Positions 1 through 6,790 are shown, counted from the first letter of the stretch. The stretch: DNA of 11,558 bases from Acidobacteriota bacterium (GCA_003224995.1 QIAI01000024.1:1789-13346); one strand, 5' to 3'. The notes: generated by a model not told the origin, from the letters alone. A program made the numbers and translations.

Positions 1-686
1 TGGAGTATAACACCGAAGTCGCACACCACGAATCCCCCCGCTGCGATGGCAGCCTCGGACGCGCGCCCATGGGGCAAAGCCGACCGCGCTCCTGTGGCCA
101 CGATCGTCTCGAACGACATTCCGTCCGCGCCCGCCTTGCGCGCGCTATATTCCATCTCCGCCGCTACTTCCACCTCCCGCACTCCGGGACGGATGACTTG
201 CAACGCCCGATCGAAAAGCCCTGCCCCCAACATTACTGCTGAACGAATCAGCTCGATCTCGCCCGCGTCCTTCACCATGCGCATGCGCTCCACCAGGGCG
301 GGCGCCTCACGCATCCGAATGCCTTTTGCCTGCACCTCGGCCAGAGCGCGCCGTGCGGATACCGTCAGATACTGGCCTTCAATTCCGAGGGTGATTCCTC
401 TGCCGCGATTAGAAGACGTGCGCCGCCCGAGCCACTCCATAGCCGAGGTCAGCGGCCCAGTGCGAACGATCTTGATCCCTGCAGCCTTGACTTCTGCTTT
501 CGCTTGCTGGGTATAGCGGCCATCCGTAAACAGAGTGCTCCCCCCCAAGGTGACCAGAAGCGCGCCGGAACTGCCAGAAAAGCCGCACAAATATCGGATG
601 TTGGGAAGGTGTGCAATCAACAATGCATCAAAACGGCTTGCCCGAAGTTCCTCGATGAGTCGGAGTTGGCGGCCAACGTAGTCCAT
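1..686 (-). CDS. M24-family Xaa-Pro aminopeptidase/dipeptidase, partial (C-terminal end beyond left edge)
   Basis: I translated this frame by hand. It is open from the ATG at 686 to the window edge (228 residues) with no stop. It looks like a two-domain M24B peptidase, a cytoplasmic metalloenzyme that removes a residue N-terminal to proline. The creatinase-type N-domain covers about residues 1-130, with FDALLIAHLPNIRYLCGFSG at 19-38 and TLFTDGRYTQQAK at 51-63. The pita-bread catalytic domain starts near 135 (ERMRMVKDAGEIELIRSA). FETIVATGARSALPHGRAS carries His206, matching the family's proton-shuttle His, and VCDFG carries Asp223, matching the first metal ligand. The remaining ligands (Asp, His, Glu, Glu) would lie beyond the edge. 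No clear Shine-Dalgarno precedes the ATG; I chose it because the N-domain begins there and no other ATG lies just upstream in frame. PepP, PepQ and other M24B members cannot be separated from this fragment. Confidence 0.93.
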   Translation of the reverse strand, partial: MDYVGRQLRLIEELRASRFDALLIAHLPNIRYLCGFSGSSGALLVTLGGSTLFTDGRYTQQAKAEVKAAGIKIVRTGPLTSAMEWLGRRTSSNRGRGITLGIEGQYLTVSARRALAEVQAKGIRMREAPALVERMRMVKDAGEIELIRSAVMLGAGLFDRALQVIRPGVREVEVAAEMEYSARKAGADGMSFETIVATGARSALPHGRASEAAIAAGGFVVCDFGVIL

Positions 687-747
687 CGGCAGCGAGTTTA
701 TCAGGAGACAAAGGCAGGTCTGGGCCTCCGGAACTCCACCCCGCTCC

Positions 748-868
748 AGCCGCCGAAGGCGGCGAGACTCATTAGCCCCCTGCTGCAGCCGCCGGAGGGC
801 AGCGGAATTCATTAGCCCCAGCGAAGCGCTGGGTAAACTTCAGAAAGAAATCAAGCCCCGCAAGGGGC
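748..868. repeat. Intergenic mosaic of short hairpins and direct repeats (REP-like)
   Basis: The spacer between the pilQ terminator and the M24 peptidase start contains two imperfect direct repeats of about 32 nt (748-779 and 787-819). Each begins AGCCGCCG and ends CATTAGCCCC. The first contains a 6-bp stem (GCCGCC, loop GAA, GGCGGC, 749-763). Two further hairpins follow: CCCAGCG-AAG-CGCTGGG (817-833) and GCCCC-GCAA-GGGGC (855-868). No open frame across them looks like protein. They resemble the dispersed palindromic repeats of many Acidobacteriota genomes; this is from general familiarity, not a search. The stretch must also hold any promoter for the peptidase, but I see no convincing one. 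Confidence 0.6.
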
Positions 869-890
869 GACACCGGCAGGAACACGAGCC

Positions 891-927
891 AAAAAATGCC
901 GGCTCCTCAACCGTCGAGGAGCCGGCA
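891..927 (-). terminator. Intrinsic terminator of the pil operon
   Basis: On the minus strand, 22 nt after the pilQ stop, there is a perfect 12-bp stem (TGCCGGCTCCTC at 897-908 pairing with 916-927) with a 7-nt loop. It is followed directly by a run of six T (891-896 read as the complement). Stem length, GC content, loop size and the U-tract are those of a Rho-independent terminator. Confidence 0.92.
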
Positions 928-948
928 ACCGCTTTTCAACCCAAGCCG

Positions 949-2319
949 CTATGTCTGAATAATTCGCGGCGTGATGAAGAAGATCAGTTCCTGGTTGGAA
1001 GTCGTCACGCTGCGGCGCTTGAACAGGTTGCCCAGGATCGGAATATCGCCGAGCAAGGGAACCTGCTGCAGGTTCAGAGAGTTGTTGGTCTGAATGACGC
1101 CACCAATCACCACCGTACCACCATCGGTGACCAGCACTTGCGTGGTCGCCTGTTGCGTGATCAGTGTCGGGTTGCCCTGCACCGTCCGGCCGAAGTCGGG
1201 CGTCGTGTTCTCGACGTCGACGTTCAGGAAGATGGTTCCCTCAGACGTGATCTGCGGCACCACGGTCAAGCGCAAGAACGCGTCCACGTAGCTGACCGTC
1301 GGAGGCCCACCCAACTGCGCCTGCGTCACGATCGGTACGCGCACGCCCTGGCGAACCAGAGCCTGGATGTTGTTCTGCGTAACCACTCGCGGACGAGACA
1401 GAATCTTCAGCAAGCCGCGAGACTCCGCCATCGTCAGTACCGCATCGATGCGAACATTGTTGCTCGCATTGATCAGGGTAAGGCCGCTGCTCGGACTGGT
1501 AACCGGCAAGTTCGAGAACAACGGAATCGTTGCGCCCGCAGCTCCCGAGCCGGCGGTGGTGATGTAAGTTGGGGTTAGTCCACCCACGGTAGTAGGTGTA
1601 GCACCCACCGAGCTTGCGCCGCCGAGTGCAGTGTGTCCGTTGCCCCATCCGAAACCGAACTGGGTTCCGATGTCACGGGCGAAACTGCGGGTGGCAGCCA
1701 CCACGCGCGCTTCAATTTCAACTTCCTGCGTCTTGCGGTCCAACTGGGTGAGCAACCGGTCCAGCGACGGGATCACGTTCGGAATATCCGAGATGATCAC
1801 GGCGTTGGTGCGATCGTCGGAGATCACATCACCGCGCTGCGACAGGAATTTCTTGATGGTCGGAACCACGTCCTTGGAGTGCGCATAGCTCAGGAAGCGC
1901 GTAACCGTGACTTTCTCCACCGCCAGAGCTTCTGATTCCTGCTGCGCCCGCCGCGCGTCCGCTTCCTTCTTCAAAGTGTCCACGGTCGCGATGCGCAGAA
2001 CGTTGCCTTCCAGTTCGCGCGCCAGGTCGTTGTTCTTGAGCACGATGTCCAGTGCCTGGTCCCACGGCACGTCATCGAGCACGATGGTCAACGTGCCGTG
2101 CACGTTGGGATCGAGCACCACATTGAGTCCGCTGATTTCGTGGACCAGACGGAAGAAATCTTTCAGGTCGACATCTTTCAGGTTGACCGAGATCGGCTCG
2201 CCCGTGTACTTCGGACCGCTGCTCGCGGGGGTCTGCGACATCTGGGTCTTCTGCTCGGCGGCGAGGTTGACGGCCGGTTGAATCGCGCTCGACGCGGCTT
2301 GGGCGGCTTGCGGCTGCAT
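949..2319 (-). CDS. pilQ: PilQ, C-terminal half: type IV pilus secretin (N0/N1 and secretin domains), separated from its N-terminal half by a frame change
   Basis: The secretin forms the outer-membrane ring through which the type IV pilus passes. Read from the ATG at 2319 (456 residues), an STN/N0 domain lies at about 43-115 (ISVNLKDVDLKDFFRLVHEI), an N1 domain at about 135-197 (DDRTNAVIISDIPNVIPSLD), and the secretin barrel at 200-452, ending in the hallmark VPLLGDIPILGNLFKRR (420-436) and ELIFFITPRII. A Gly/Ser/Thr-rich stretch (228-265) probably lies in a barrel loop. The ATG at 2319 is probably not a real start: no signal peptide follows it, the frame stays open far upstream, and the missing AMIN domain is encoded in the adjacent frame at 2325-3038. 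I treat this as the 3' part of one broken or misread pilQ. The TAG stop at 949-951 is followed by the operon terminator. Confidence 0.95.
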   Translation of the reverse strand: MQPQAAQAASSAIQPAVNLAAEQKTQMSQTPASSGPKYTGEPISVNLKDVDLKDFFRLVHEISGLNVVLDPNVHGTLTIVLDDVPWDQALDIVLKNNDLARELEGNVLRIATVDTLKKEADARRAQQESEALAVEKVTVTRFLSYAHSKDVVPTIKKFLSQRGDVISDDRTNAVIISDIPNVIPSLDRLLTQLDRKTQEVEIEARVVAATRSFARDIGTQFGFGWGNGHTALGGASSVGATPTTVGGLTPTYITTAGSGAAGATIPLFSNLPVTSPSSGLTLINASNNVRIDAVLTMAESRGLLKILSRPRVVTQNNIQALVRQGVRVPIVTQAQLGGPPTVSYVDAFLRLTVVPQITSEGTIFLNVDVENTTPDFGRTVQGNPTLITQQATTQVLVTDGGTVVIGGVIQTNNSLNLQQVPLLGDIPILGNLFKRRSVTTSNQELIFFITPRIIQT

Positions 2320-3038
2320 GGCAGCGCTGGCATTGGTTCCACGGGCGCAGGCTTCGCTTCCGTCTTGCTTTCGTCCTTCGGCTTGTAAGAAGGTTCCACG
2401 AAAACATAATCCGTGGCCGTCTTCGAGGCCGATGCCGTCACTGCCGGAGCTGCCGGAGTCGTGGCTGCCGCTTGCGCCGCCACTTGCTTCTTCTCAGCAA
2501 CCACGGGCGCCGCTGCCGGAGCCGAAGACGTCACCGCCGAAACTGTCAGCAGCTTCGGGGTCGTCGCCTTGCGCGCCGCTGCCTTCGCCACCACCGGTTT
2601 GGCGGTCTTCACCATCGCCACGCCGGGGTAGAGTTTCACGGCAAATTTATTGTCGTCGCCGGGCACCAGCTCAAACTTGCAAGCCTGGTCGAGATCGACT
2701 ACCACGCGGGTGTTGGGCGGAGTCTGGCCACTCATGCCAACCCGCACGCCCTTCACTCCGTCGCTGTCCACGGCAATCTGGTGCTGATCGGTCAGCGCCA
2801 CCGTGTTCGGCAGGTCGATGACAACGCGCGCGGGCGAGGATAGCGTGCTCAGCTTGGGAGTGACCGGCCCACGAGCCGTAAACTCCACGCTGATCGCGCC
2901 GTCGCCCCGCACCACGTTCAACCGCTGCAATGCAGCGTGTGTCGTGGCAACGGTGCCCGTGTTCTGCGTCTGAGCCGCTGCTGCTACCAGAAACACAATG
3001 AGCAGCGGTAGAACTACACCCAGCTGTTGCTTTCGCAT
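2178..3038 (-). CDS. pilQ: PilQ, N-terminal half: signal peptide, AMIN domain and linker; native frame lost near 2325
   Basis: This frame encodes the N-terminal part of the secretin. The ATG at 3038 is preceded by GGGGGAG with a 7-nt spacing, and a signal peptide follows (residues 1-22, hydrophobic core LGVVLPLLIVFLVAAAA), so I prefer it over the in-frame ATG at 3119. One AMIN domain, which binds peptidoglycan, covers about 38-138 (VEFTARG, ARVVIDLPNTV, RVVVDLDQACKFEL). An Ala/Thr/Lys/Pro-rich linker follows to about 238. After VEPMPA the frame turns into an Arg/Pro-rich string (CSRKPPKPRRARFNRP) typical of out-of-frame reading of GC-rich DNA, and it stops at 2178. The natural continuation (MQPQAAQAASSAIQP) is in the -1 frame. 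A gap of 93 nt separates this start from the pilP stop. If translated as it stands, the product would be an exported AMIN protein without a pore. Confidence 0.87.
   Translation of the reverse strand: MRKQQLGVVLPLLIVFLVAAAAQTQNTGTVATTHAALQRLNVVRGDGAISVEFTARGPVTPKLSTLSSPARVVIDLPNTVALTDQHQIAVDSDGVKGVRVGMSGQTPPNTRVVVDLDQACKFELVPGDDNKFAVKLYPGVAMVKTAKPVVAKAAARKATTPKLLTVSAVTSSAPAAAPVVAEKKQVAAQAAATTPAAPAVTASASKTATDYVFVEPSYKPKDESKTEAKPAPVEPMPALPCSRKPPKPRRARFNRPSTSPPSRRPRCRRPPRAAVRSTRASRSRST
2316..2345 (-). other. Frame-change junction within pilQ
   Basis: The upstream half uses codons starting at positions 2 mod 3 and the downstream half codons starting at 0 mod 3, so joining them needs a -1 shift, that is, one missing base. 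Adding one C between 2325 and 2324 turns GCG CTG CCA into GCG CCT GCC and gives a continuous VEPMPAPAMQPQAAQ, with a 696-residue product from 3038 to 949. I see no X XXY YYZ slippery heptamer and no long homopolymer at this spot. Confidence 0.82.
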
Positions 3039-3131
3039 TTCGCTTCTCCCCCACACGCGCTGGCCCTCGGCACAGCTCGTGTCTTTCCTCAAGCTCGCTT
3101 CCAGATTTGGACTCGCCAACCTATTCCCCGT

Positions 3132-4142
3132 CTATACAGCCGGTGTCAAAATCCGTTTCACCACGTCCTTGGTGAACGGTTTTCCCAGCCGGTCTTGTAC
3201 CGTCTGCTTGAACACGATCGAATCGACCGTGATCTTCACTACGTAGCCGTTAAATACGGGATCGTTCTCCCGCAGGAAGTACGCCTTGTTCAGGCTGTTG
3301 GTGACCACCGCGATCATCCCGGCATCGGACTTGATCACGCCGTGCAAGGCGATCTGCTCGATGTCCAGGCACTTCTTCCCCGTGCTGCAACCCGATCCCC
3401 CTTGCCGGTTTACCACCGGGCTGAGGAAGGGATCGCGCTTGCCCGTCATCGAGTACTTCTTGTCTTCAGATTTTTCCGACTTCGCCGTCTCCGCTGTGCT
3501 GACTGATTCAGGGTTCGGCTTGGCCGCAGCCGCGGTTTTGGGCGCGCTCTTCGGCGCAACCTTCGGCGTTACCTTGACCTCGGGCTTAACCGCAACTTTG
3601 ACTTCCGGCTTCGCACCCGGCTTCTCGACTTTGGGCGACATCGGACTCTGCGGCTTGCTGGCCGTCTTGGGCGCAGGCTGCGCCTTTGTCGCCGAGGGTG
3701 CAGTCGCCGGAGCGGATGGCTTTGCAGCCGTCGCGCTCTTCGCAGGACCCGTCGTCGCTTTCGCCGGCACCACTTGTGGCTTCGCCGCCTGGACCGCCGC
3801 CTTTGCCGGAACCACGGCCGGAGCCTTCGCAGGAGCCGCCGTTGCCTTTGCCGGAACCAGAACTGGAGCCTTCGCAGGGGCTGCCGTTGCCTTCGCCGGA
3901 ATCACGGCCGGAGCTTTCGTAGGAGCTGCCGTCGCCTTCGCGGGAGTTGCAGCACCCGGCTTGGCCGGAACTGCTCCCGAGGGCTTACCAGGAGTACCCT
4001 GCAGCGCCGTGTTGCTGGCTGCGGTCTTCTGCTGCTGCACCTGGTCGAGTGCGTTCTTGGTGTTTTGAATAATCACGGGATTCTGCGCCCAGGCAGTGCC
4101 CGCGGTAAGTGCCAGTGCAACGATGCCAGTCGTCAGCTTCAT
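3132..4142 (-). CDS. pilP: PilP-like pilus assembly protein with long Ala/Lys/Pro-rich linker
   Basis: PilP links the inner-membrane PilN/PilO pair to the PilQ secretin in the periplasm. I start it at the ATG at 4142 (336 residues), which directly begins a signal peptide (MKLTTGIVALALTAGTAWA, cleavage before Gln20); the in-frame ATG at 4232 would lie inside pilO. Residues about 50-220 are low complexity (Ala, Lys, Pro, Val), including three tandem 15-residue units starting PAKATAAP (67-111) and KPEVKV repeats. The folded C-terminal beta domain begins at the family motif RDPF (236-239) and runs to the end (IALHGVIKSDAGMIAVV, NGYVVKITVDSIVF). Two Cys (252, 258) lie next to the motif. There is no lipobox Cys after the signal peptide, unlike the lipoprotein PilP of Neisseria and Pseudomonas. 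It lies 8 nt after the pilO stop. PilP is assigned from position plus the C-terminal motif. Confidence 0.87.
   Translation of the reverse strand: MKLTTGIVALALTAGTAWAQNPVIIQNTKNALDQVQQQKTAASNTALQGTPGKPSGAVPAKPGAATPAKATAAPTKAPAVIPAKATAAPAKAPVLVPAKATAAPAKAPAVVPAKAAVQAAKPQVVPAKATTGPAKSATAAKPSAPATAPSATKAQPAPKTASKPQSPMSPKVEKPGAKPEVKVAVKPEVKVTPKVAPKSAPKTAAAAKPNPESVSTAETAKSEKSEDKKYSMTGKRDPFLSPVVNRQGGSGCSTGKKCLDIEQIALHGVIKSDAGMIAVVTNSLNKAYFLRENDPVFNGYVVKITVDSIVFKQTVQDRLGKPFTKDVVKRILTPAV
3810..3944 (-). repeat. Three tandem 45-bp repeats within pilP
   Basis: Three consecutive 15-codon units encode PAKATAAP(T/A)KAP followed by AVI, VLV or AVV. Degenerate partial units follow (PAKAAVQ, PAKATTGPAK). They lie in the disordered linker, so changes in unit number would keep the frame and alter linker length. 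Confidence 0.85.
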
Positions 4143-4150
4143 AAAGTTAT

Positions 4151-4786
4151 CTACCTTTTCACCGGAGGCTGTCCGGGCTTCGCCATCCCGGCAGGATCCA
4201 TATCGTGGCTGAAGAATGTGGTCGCCGTGCACGTCGCCACCACGCTCTCGTTGGGGGCGTACTGATAGGTCTTTTTCGTCTTCGCATCCGCCGGCTTGCG
4301 CGTCGATGCCACCAGCAGCCCCGACATGTTCACAATCCGCTCCAGCTTGCCCACCCGATCGAAGAAATTCAGCATCGAGTAGTACGGACCGTCTAACTCC
4401 ACGTCGAACGGCACTTCGGTGTAGAACTCTTTTTGCGCAACCGGCTTGGCGGTGTAGCGCCGCAGCTCAATGCCCGCCTTGACCGCTTCCGCATCCATCA
4501 TGCGCATGAAGCCATCGACTTCTTTCTCATCCGGCACGATGCGCCGCTCGATGTCGAGCTGCTGCTTCAGGCTGGCCAGCTGCCGCTCAATATCCGCCAG
4601 CTTGGGCCGGTAGGCCTCCAACTCCCTGTTTTCCTTCTGCTTGGCTTCAAGGCTTTGCTGTGCCGCCGCATTCTGGTCGCGCGCGCTCTTGAACACGGTG
4701 AAATACAAACCCGCCGTGACCAGAACCGCTCCGCCGACTACGACTGCCCACTGCTTGAGGCCCGACATTTCCCCGAAATTCGCCAT
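4151..4786 (-). CDS. pilO: PilO, inner-membrane pilus alignment protein
   Basis: PilO pairs with PilN in the inner membrane and passes the connection on to PilP. The 211-residue product has a short cytoplasmic N-terminus, one transmembrane helix at about 12-32 (KQWAVVVGGAVLVTAGLYFT), a Gln/Glu/Lys-rich coiled coil at about 35-82, and a C-terminal ferredoxin-like periplasmic domain (RRIVPDEKEVDGFMRMM at 81-97, then VPFDVELDGPYYSMLNFFDR). These are the hallmarks of PilO, and the length is typical. The ATG at 4786 lies 15 nt after the pilN stop with a weak purine-rich AGGCAGG upstream, so it is probably translated within the same message. The C-terminal tail (MDPAGMAKPGQPPVKR) is Pro-rich and unstructured. 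Order and domain plan make the assignment firm, although PilN and PilO are weakly conserved in sequence. Confidence 0.92.
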   Translation of the reverse strand: MANFGEMSGLKQWAVVVGGAVLVTAGLYFTVFKSARDQNAAAQQSLEAKQKENRELEAYRPKLADIERQLASLKQQLDIERRIVPDEKEVDGFMRMMDAEAVKAGIELRRYTAKPVAQKEFYTEVPFDVELDGPYYSMLNFFDRVGKLERIVNMSGLLVASTRKPADAKTKKTYQYAPNESVVATCTATTFFSHDMDPAGMAKPGQPPVKR

Positions 4787-4801
4787 AATGGTTGCCTGCC
4801 T

Positions 4802-5389
4802 TTAGGACTTGCTCTTCTCACACGTCAGCGTGAACTGAAACGCCTGCATATCTTTCACGGTTTCGTCCTGGATGCTTTCCTTGATCTCCACATTGCGGAA
4901 ATATCCCGTCTTCTGCAGATTCGAGATCAGGTTGGCGACCGCGTCGGAGCTGAGCGCCATGCCCTCAATGTCCACGCTCGTGCCCTGGTCCTTCATGTTG
5001 TTCAGCCAGACCGCCTCGGTGTTGTTCACGGTTTCGCCCACCATCGCCATCAGGTTGACCGGGCCGGTCTGGTTGTTGCGCAACTGGTCGATCACATCCA
5101 CGCGGCGCTTGTAGTTCTCCGCTTCGTGCTGGCGCGCCATGTAACGCTGCTTCACGTCGGCCAGCTCGCGATTCTTCTGCTCGGCTTGCACCATCTTCTG
5201 CGCAATGTCTTTCTTCTGCGCGTCGATGTGGTACCAGGTGTAAAGATTGAAGGCCGCCGCCAGTCCGAAGGCCAACAGGACCTTCAGCCGCGGGGAGCCG
5301 ACATCGCCGACTTCCATGATCGGCATCGACGGCATCGCCGAGCGCTTGTTCTTCGGTTTCGGTGCTTCCAGCAGGTTGATTCGAATCAT
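4802..5389 (-). CDS. pilN: PilN, inner-membrane pilus alignment protein
   Basis: PilN carries the cytoplasmic tail that PilM binds and pairs with PilO in the membrane. The 195-residue product begins MIRINLLEAP; the RINLL motif is the known PilM-binding peptide of the family. A transmembrane helix follows at about 36-54 (KVLLAFGLAAAFNLYTWYHI), then a charged coiled coil at about 56-105 and a C-terminal ferredoxin-like domain (VWLNNMKDQGTSVDIEGMAL, then VANLISNLQKTGYFRNVEI and FQFTLTC). The start overlaps the pilM stop as ATGA, so translation is probably coupled to pilM, in keeping with the 1:1 PilM-PilN interaction known in other species. A basic linker (KPKNKR, residues 11-16) and a PilM-proximal stretch rich in Met and Pro precede the membrane helix. 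Confidence 0.94.
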   Translation of the reverse strand: MIRINLLEAPKPKNKRSAMPSMPIMEVGDVGSPRLKVLLAFGLAAAFNLYTWYHIDAQKKDIAQKMVQAEQKNRELADVKQRYMARQHEAENYKRRVDVIDQLRNNQTGPVNLMAMVGETVNNTEAVWLNNMKDQGTSVDIEGMALSSDAVANLISNLQKTGYFRNVEIKESIQDETVKDMQAFQFTLTCEKSKS

Positions 5390-6441
5390 AGGTCGCTAAA
5401 ACTCCTCAAAGCCAAGCCCACCGCTACTGCTAGCTGGCCCGCGTTCTGCTCGATCAGTTCCGCTCCCATTCCTTCGACCGGAGGCGCGATCCGCTGGAAC
5501 GGGTTGAACAATTCCACCGGCATCGAAAACTCCTGCCGCAACCCTTCCACCAGTCCCGGCACTTTCGACGACCCGCCCGCCAGGTAAATCTTCTCGATGT
5601 GCTCGCCCGCCGCGCTGGCCCGGAAGAAGTCGAACGTCTTCTGGATTTCCAGCACGATGATTTCGGTCACCTGCTGCAGGATCGGCGTCTTCGCGTCTTC
5701 GCTGACCGTACCCACTTTCTTGCCCAGCTTCAACGCTTCTGCGTCGTCGAAACTCAGATCCAGTTCCTTCTGCAGCGAATCGGTGTACTGATGCCCGCCC
5801 ACGCTGACGTCGCGCGGGAACAGCGGCGTCGTACCCTTCACGATGTTGATGTTCATGACGCTGGCGCCCAGGTTCAAAAGCGCCACCACCTGCCCCGGTG
5901 CGGGCTCGTAGTTGTACTCGTAGCAGTTCTGCAGGGCCAGAGCATCGATATCCACGATAGCTGGGGTACGCCCTGCCATCGAGAGTACGTTGGTGTAGTT
6001 CAGAATCTTGTCCTTCTTCACGGCAACCAGTAACACGTCCATCTGCGGGTTACCCGCATCTTCGGACAGGATCTGGTAATCCAGGTTCACATCGCCCAGA
6101 TCGAAGGGAATGTGCTGCGCGGCTTCCTTCTGGATAGTTTCGGCCAGTTCCTGGTCGCTCATCGAAGGCAGCGAGATCTTCTTCACGATCACCGAGTGCC
6201 CGCTCACCGCGGTGGCCACATTCTTGGCCTTGATTTCGTGATCGGTGAACAGCTTCGAGATCGCGCTCGACACCGTGCCCGAGTCCACGATCATGGAATC
6301 GACCACGATATCTGGAGCCAACGGCTCGAGCCCGAGATGTGCCACCTCGATATCGCGCCCTTTGCGCTTCAACTCCACCGCCTTAATGCTGGAGGAGCCC
6401 ACATCCAGGCCTACAATCGTCTTCGCCCCGAATCCAAACAT
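5386..6441 (-). CDS. pilM: PilM, actin-like ATPase of the type IV pilus alignment complex
   Basis: PilM is the cytoplasmic FtsA/actin-fold partner that binds nucleotide and the PilN tail and connects the motor to the envelope complex. The 351-residue length fits the family. The first phosphate loop is GLDVGSSSIKAVEL (11-24). Conserved stretches include VKKISLPSMSDQELAETIQKE, IPFDLGDVNLDYQIL and PRDVSVGGHQYTDSL. The adenosine motif is YLAGGSSKVPGL. The second phosphate-loop region reads LLNLGASVMNINIV, with Asn where an Asp is common. The start ATG at 6441 has AAGG about 8 nt upstream. It is the first pil gene of the operon and overlaps pilN by 4 nt. The 97-nt spacer before it holds two GCCGGC hairpins that would be transcribed into the leader. 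Confidence 0.97.
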   Translation of the reverse strand: MFGFGAKTIVGLDVGSSSIKAVELKRKGRDIEVAHLGLEPLAPDIVVDSMIVDSGTVSSAISKLFTDHEIKAKNVATAVSGHSVIVKKISLPSMSDQELAETIQKEAAQHIPFDLGDVNLDYQILSEDAGNPQMDVLLVAVKKDKILNYTNVLSMAGRTPAIVDIDALALQNCYEYNYEPAPGQVVALLNLGASVMNINIVKGTTPLFPRDVSVGGHQYTDSLQKELDLSFDDAEALKLGKKVGTVSEDAKTPILQQVTEIIVLEIQKTFDFFRASAAGEHIEKIYLAGGSSKVPGLVEGLRQEFSMPVELFNPFQRIAPPVEGMGAELIEQNAGQLAVAVGLALRSFSDL

Positions 6442-6459
6442 GTGCCCGCCTTTGTCTTC

Positions 6460-6524
6460 GCCGGCCTACTGCCGGCTTTTTTGTAGCGCCGGCATCTGCC
6501 GGCTGTCCCGAGGGCACTCTGCCC
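6460..6524. repeat. Cluster of GCCGGC hairpins between the HTH gene and pilM
   Basis: Three small inverted repeats lie in a row: GCCGGC-CTACT-GCCGGC (6460-6476, followed by TTTTTT on the plus strand), GCCGGC-ATCT-GCCGGC (6488-6503) and GGGC-ACTCT-GCCC (6512-6524). Because the arms are self-palindromic they fold on either strand. The T-run makes the first look like a plus-strand terminator, but no plus-strand gene ends here. I read it as a dispersed palindromic element in the pilM leader. Confidence 0.65.
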
Positions 6525-6538
6525 CCGGCCATTTCTGG

Positions 6539-6790
6539 CTACTGTGCTCCGGCAGCTTTCATGGCCGCCGCTGCCTTCGGTTTCCGTTTCGTCCGAACTT
6601 CGGTTTCGTTCGACTTCTCTTCCATCCACTGGTCCAGCTTTGACTTCTTGAAACGCCAGCGGTTCCCTAGTTTGAAGGCCGGAATCTTCTGCTCATTGAC
6701 GTACTTGTACAGCGTGTCCGGACTGACCCCCAGGTACTGCGAAGCCTGGCGTATGTTCATCACTTCTCGCGAGTCGGCCATAGAGTTCAT
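6539..6790 (-). CDS. Small helix-turn-helix DNA-binding protein, excisionase/MerR-like family
   Basis: The 83-residue product is a single winged helix-turn-helix of the excisionase (HTH_17) type at residues 11-57: MNIRQASQYLGVSPDTLYKY followed by the wing VNEQKIPAFKLGNRWRFKKS and KLDQWMEE. A basic Lys/Ala-rich tail (69-83) ends it. Proteins of this kind bind DNA as small transcription factors (BldC-like) or as excisionases. No integrase or phage gene is near, so a regulator is more likely. The start is uncertain: ATG 6790 has GGAAGGG just upstream, ATG 6781 is also possible, and an in-frame ATG at 6934 has GGAG with 7-nt spacing but would add 48 residues with no family character. It is codirectional with pilM, 97 nt upstream, and may share its transcript. 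That makes it a candidate regulator of the pil genes, but the target is not shown by the sequence. Confidence 0.85.
   Translation of the reverse strand: MNSMADSREVMNIRQASQYLGVSPDTLYKYVNEQKIPAFKLGNRWRFKKSKLDQWMEEKSNETEVRTKRKPKAAAAMKAAGAQ

Noticed and set aside
46..516. Plus-strand open frame of 156 codons
   Set aside because: It lies opposite the M24 peptidase, whose minus-strand translation has clear family motifs. The plus-strand product is a Ser/Arg/Pro-rich shadow.
749..868. CRISPR array
   Set aside because: Only two imperfect repeats without regular unique spacers, and no cas gene. They are hairpin elements.
2310..2410. Programmed -1 ribosomal frameshift in pilQ
   Set aside because: I see no slippery heptamer in the zero frame near the junction, and a single missing base explains the data more simply. 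Kept only as a minor alternative.
3286..4068. Plus-strand open frame of 260 codons opposite pilP
   Set aside because: Its Ala/Gly/Phe repeats are the complement of pilP's Ala/Lys/Pro repeats, not an independent protein.
4433..5587. Plus-strand open frame of 384 codons opposite pilO, pilN and pilM
   Set aside because: It is long only because high-GC antisense frames lack stops. It is His/Arg/Leu-rich with no domain, and the minus strand holds three recognised genes.
6460..6482. Plus-strand intrinsic terminator (GCCGGC hairpin followed by TTTTTT)
   Set aside because: No plus-strand gene precedes it, and the hairpin belongs to a cluster of similar palindromes without T-runs.
6539..6790. HTH protein as an excisionase of an integrated element
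   Set aside because: No integrase, attachment-site duplication or phage gene is visible, and the gene lies in line with a housekeeping-type pilus operon.
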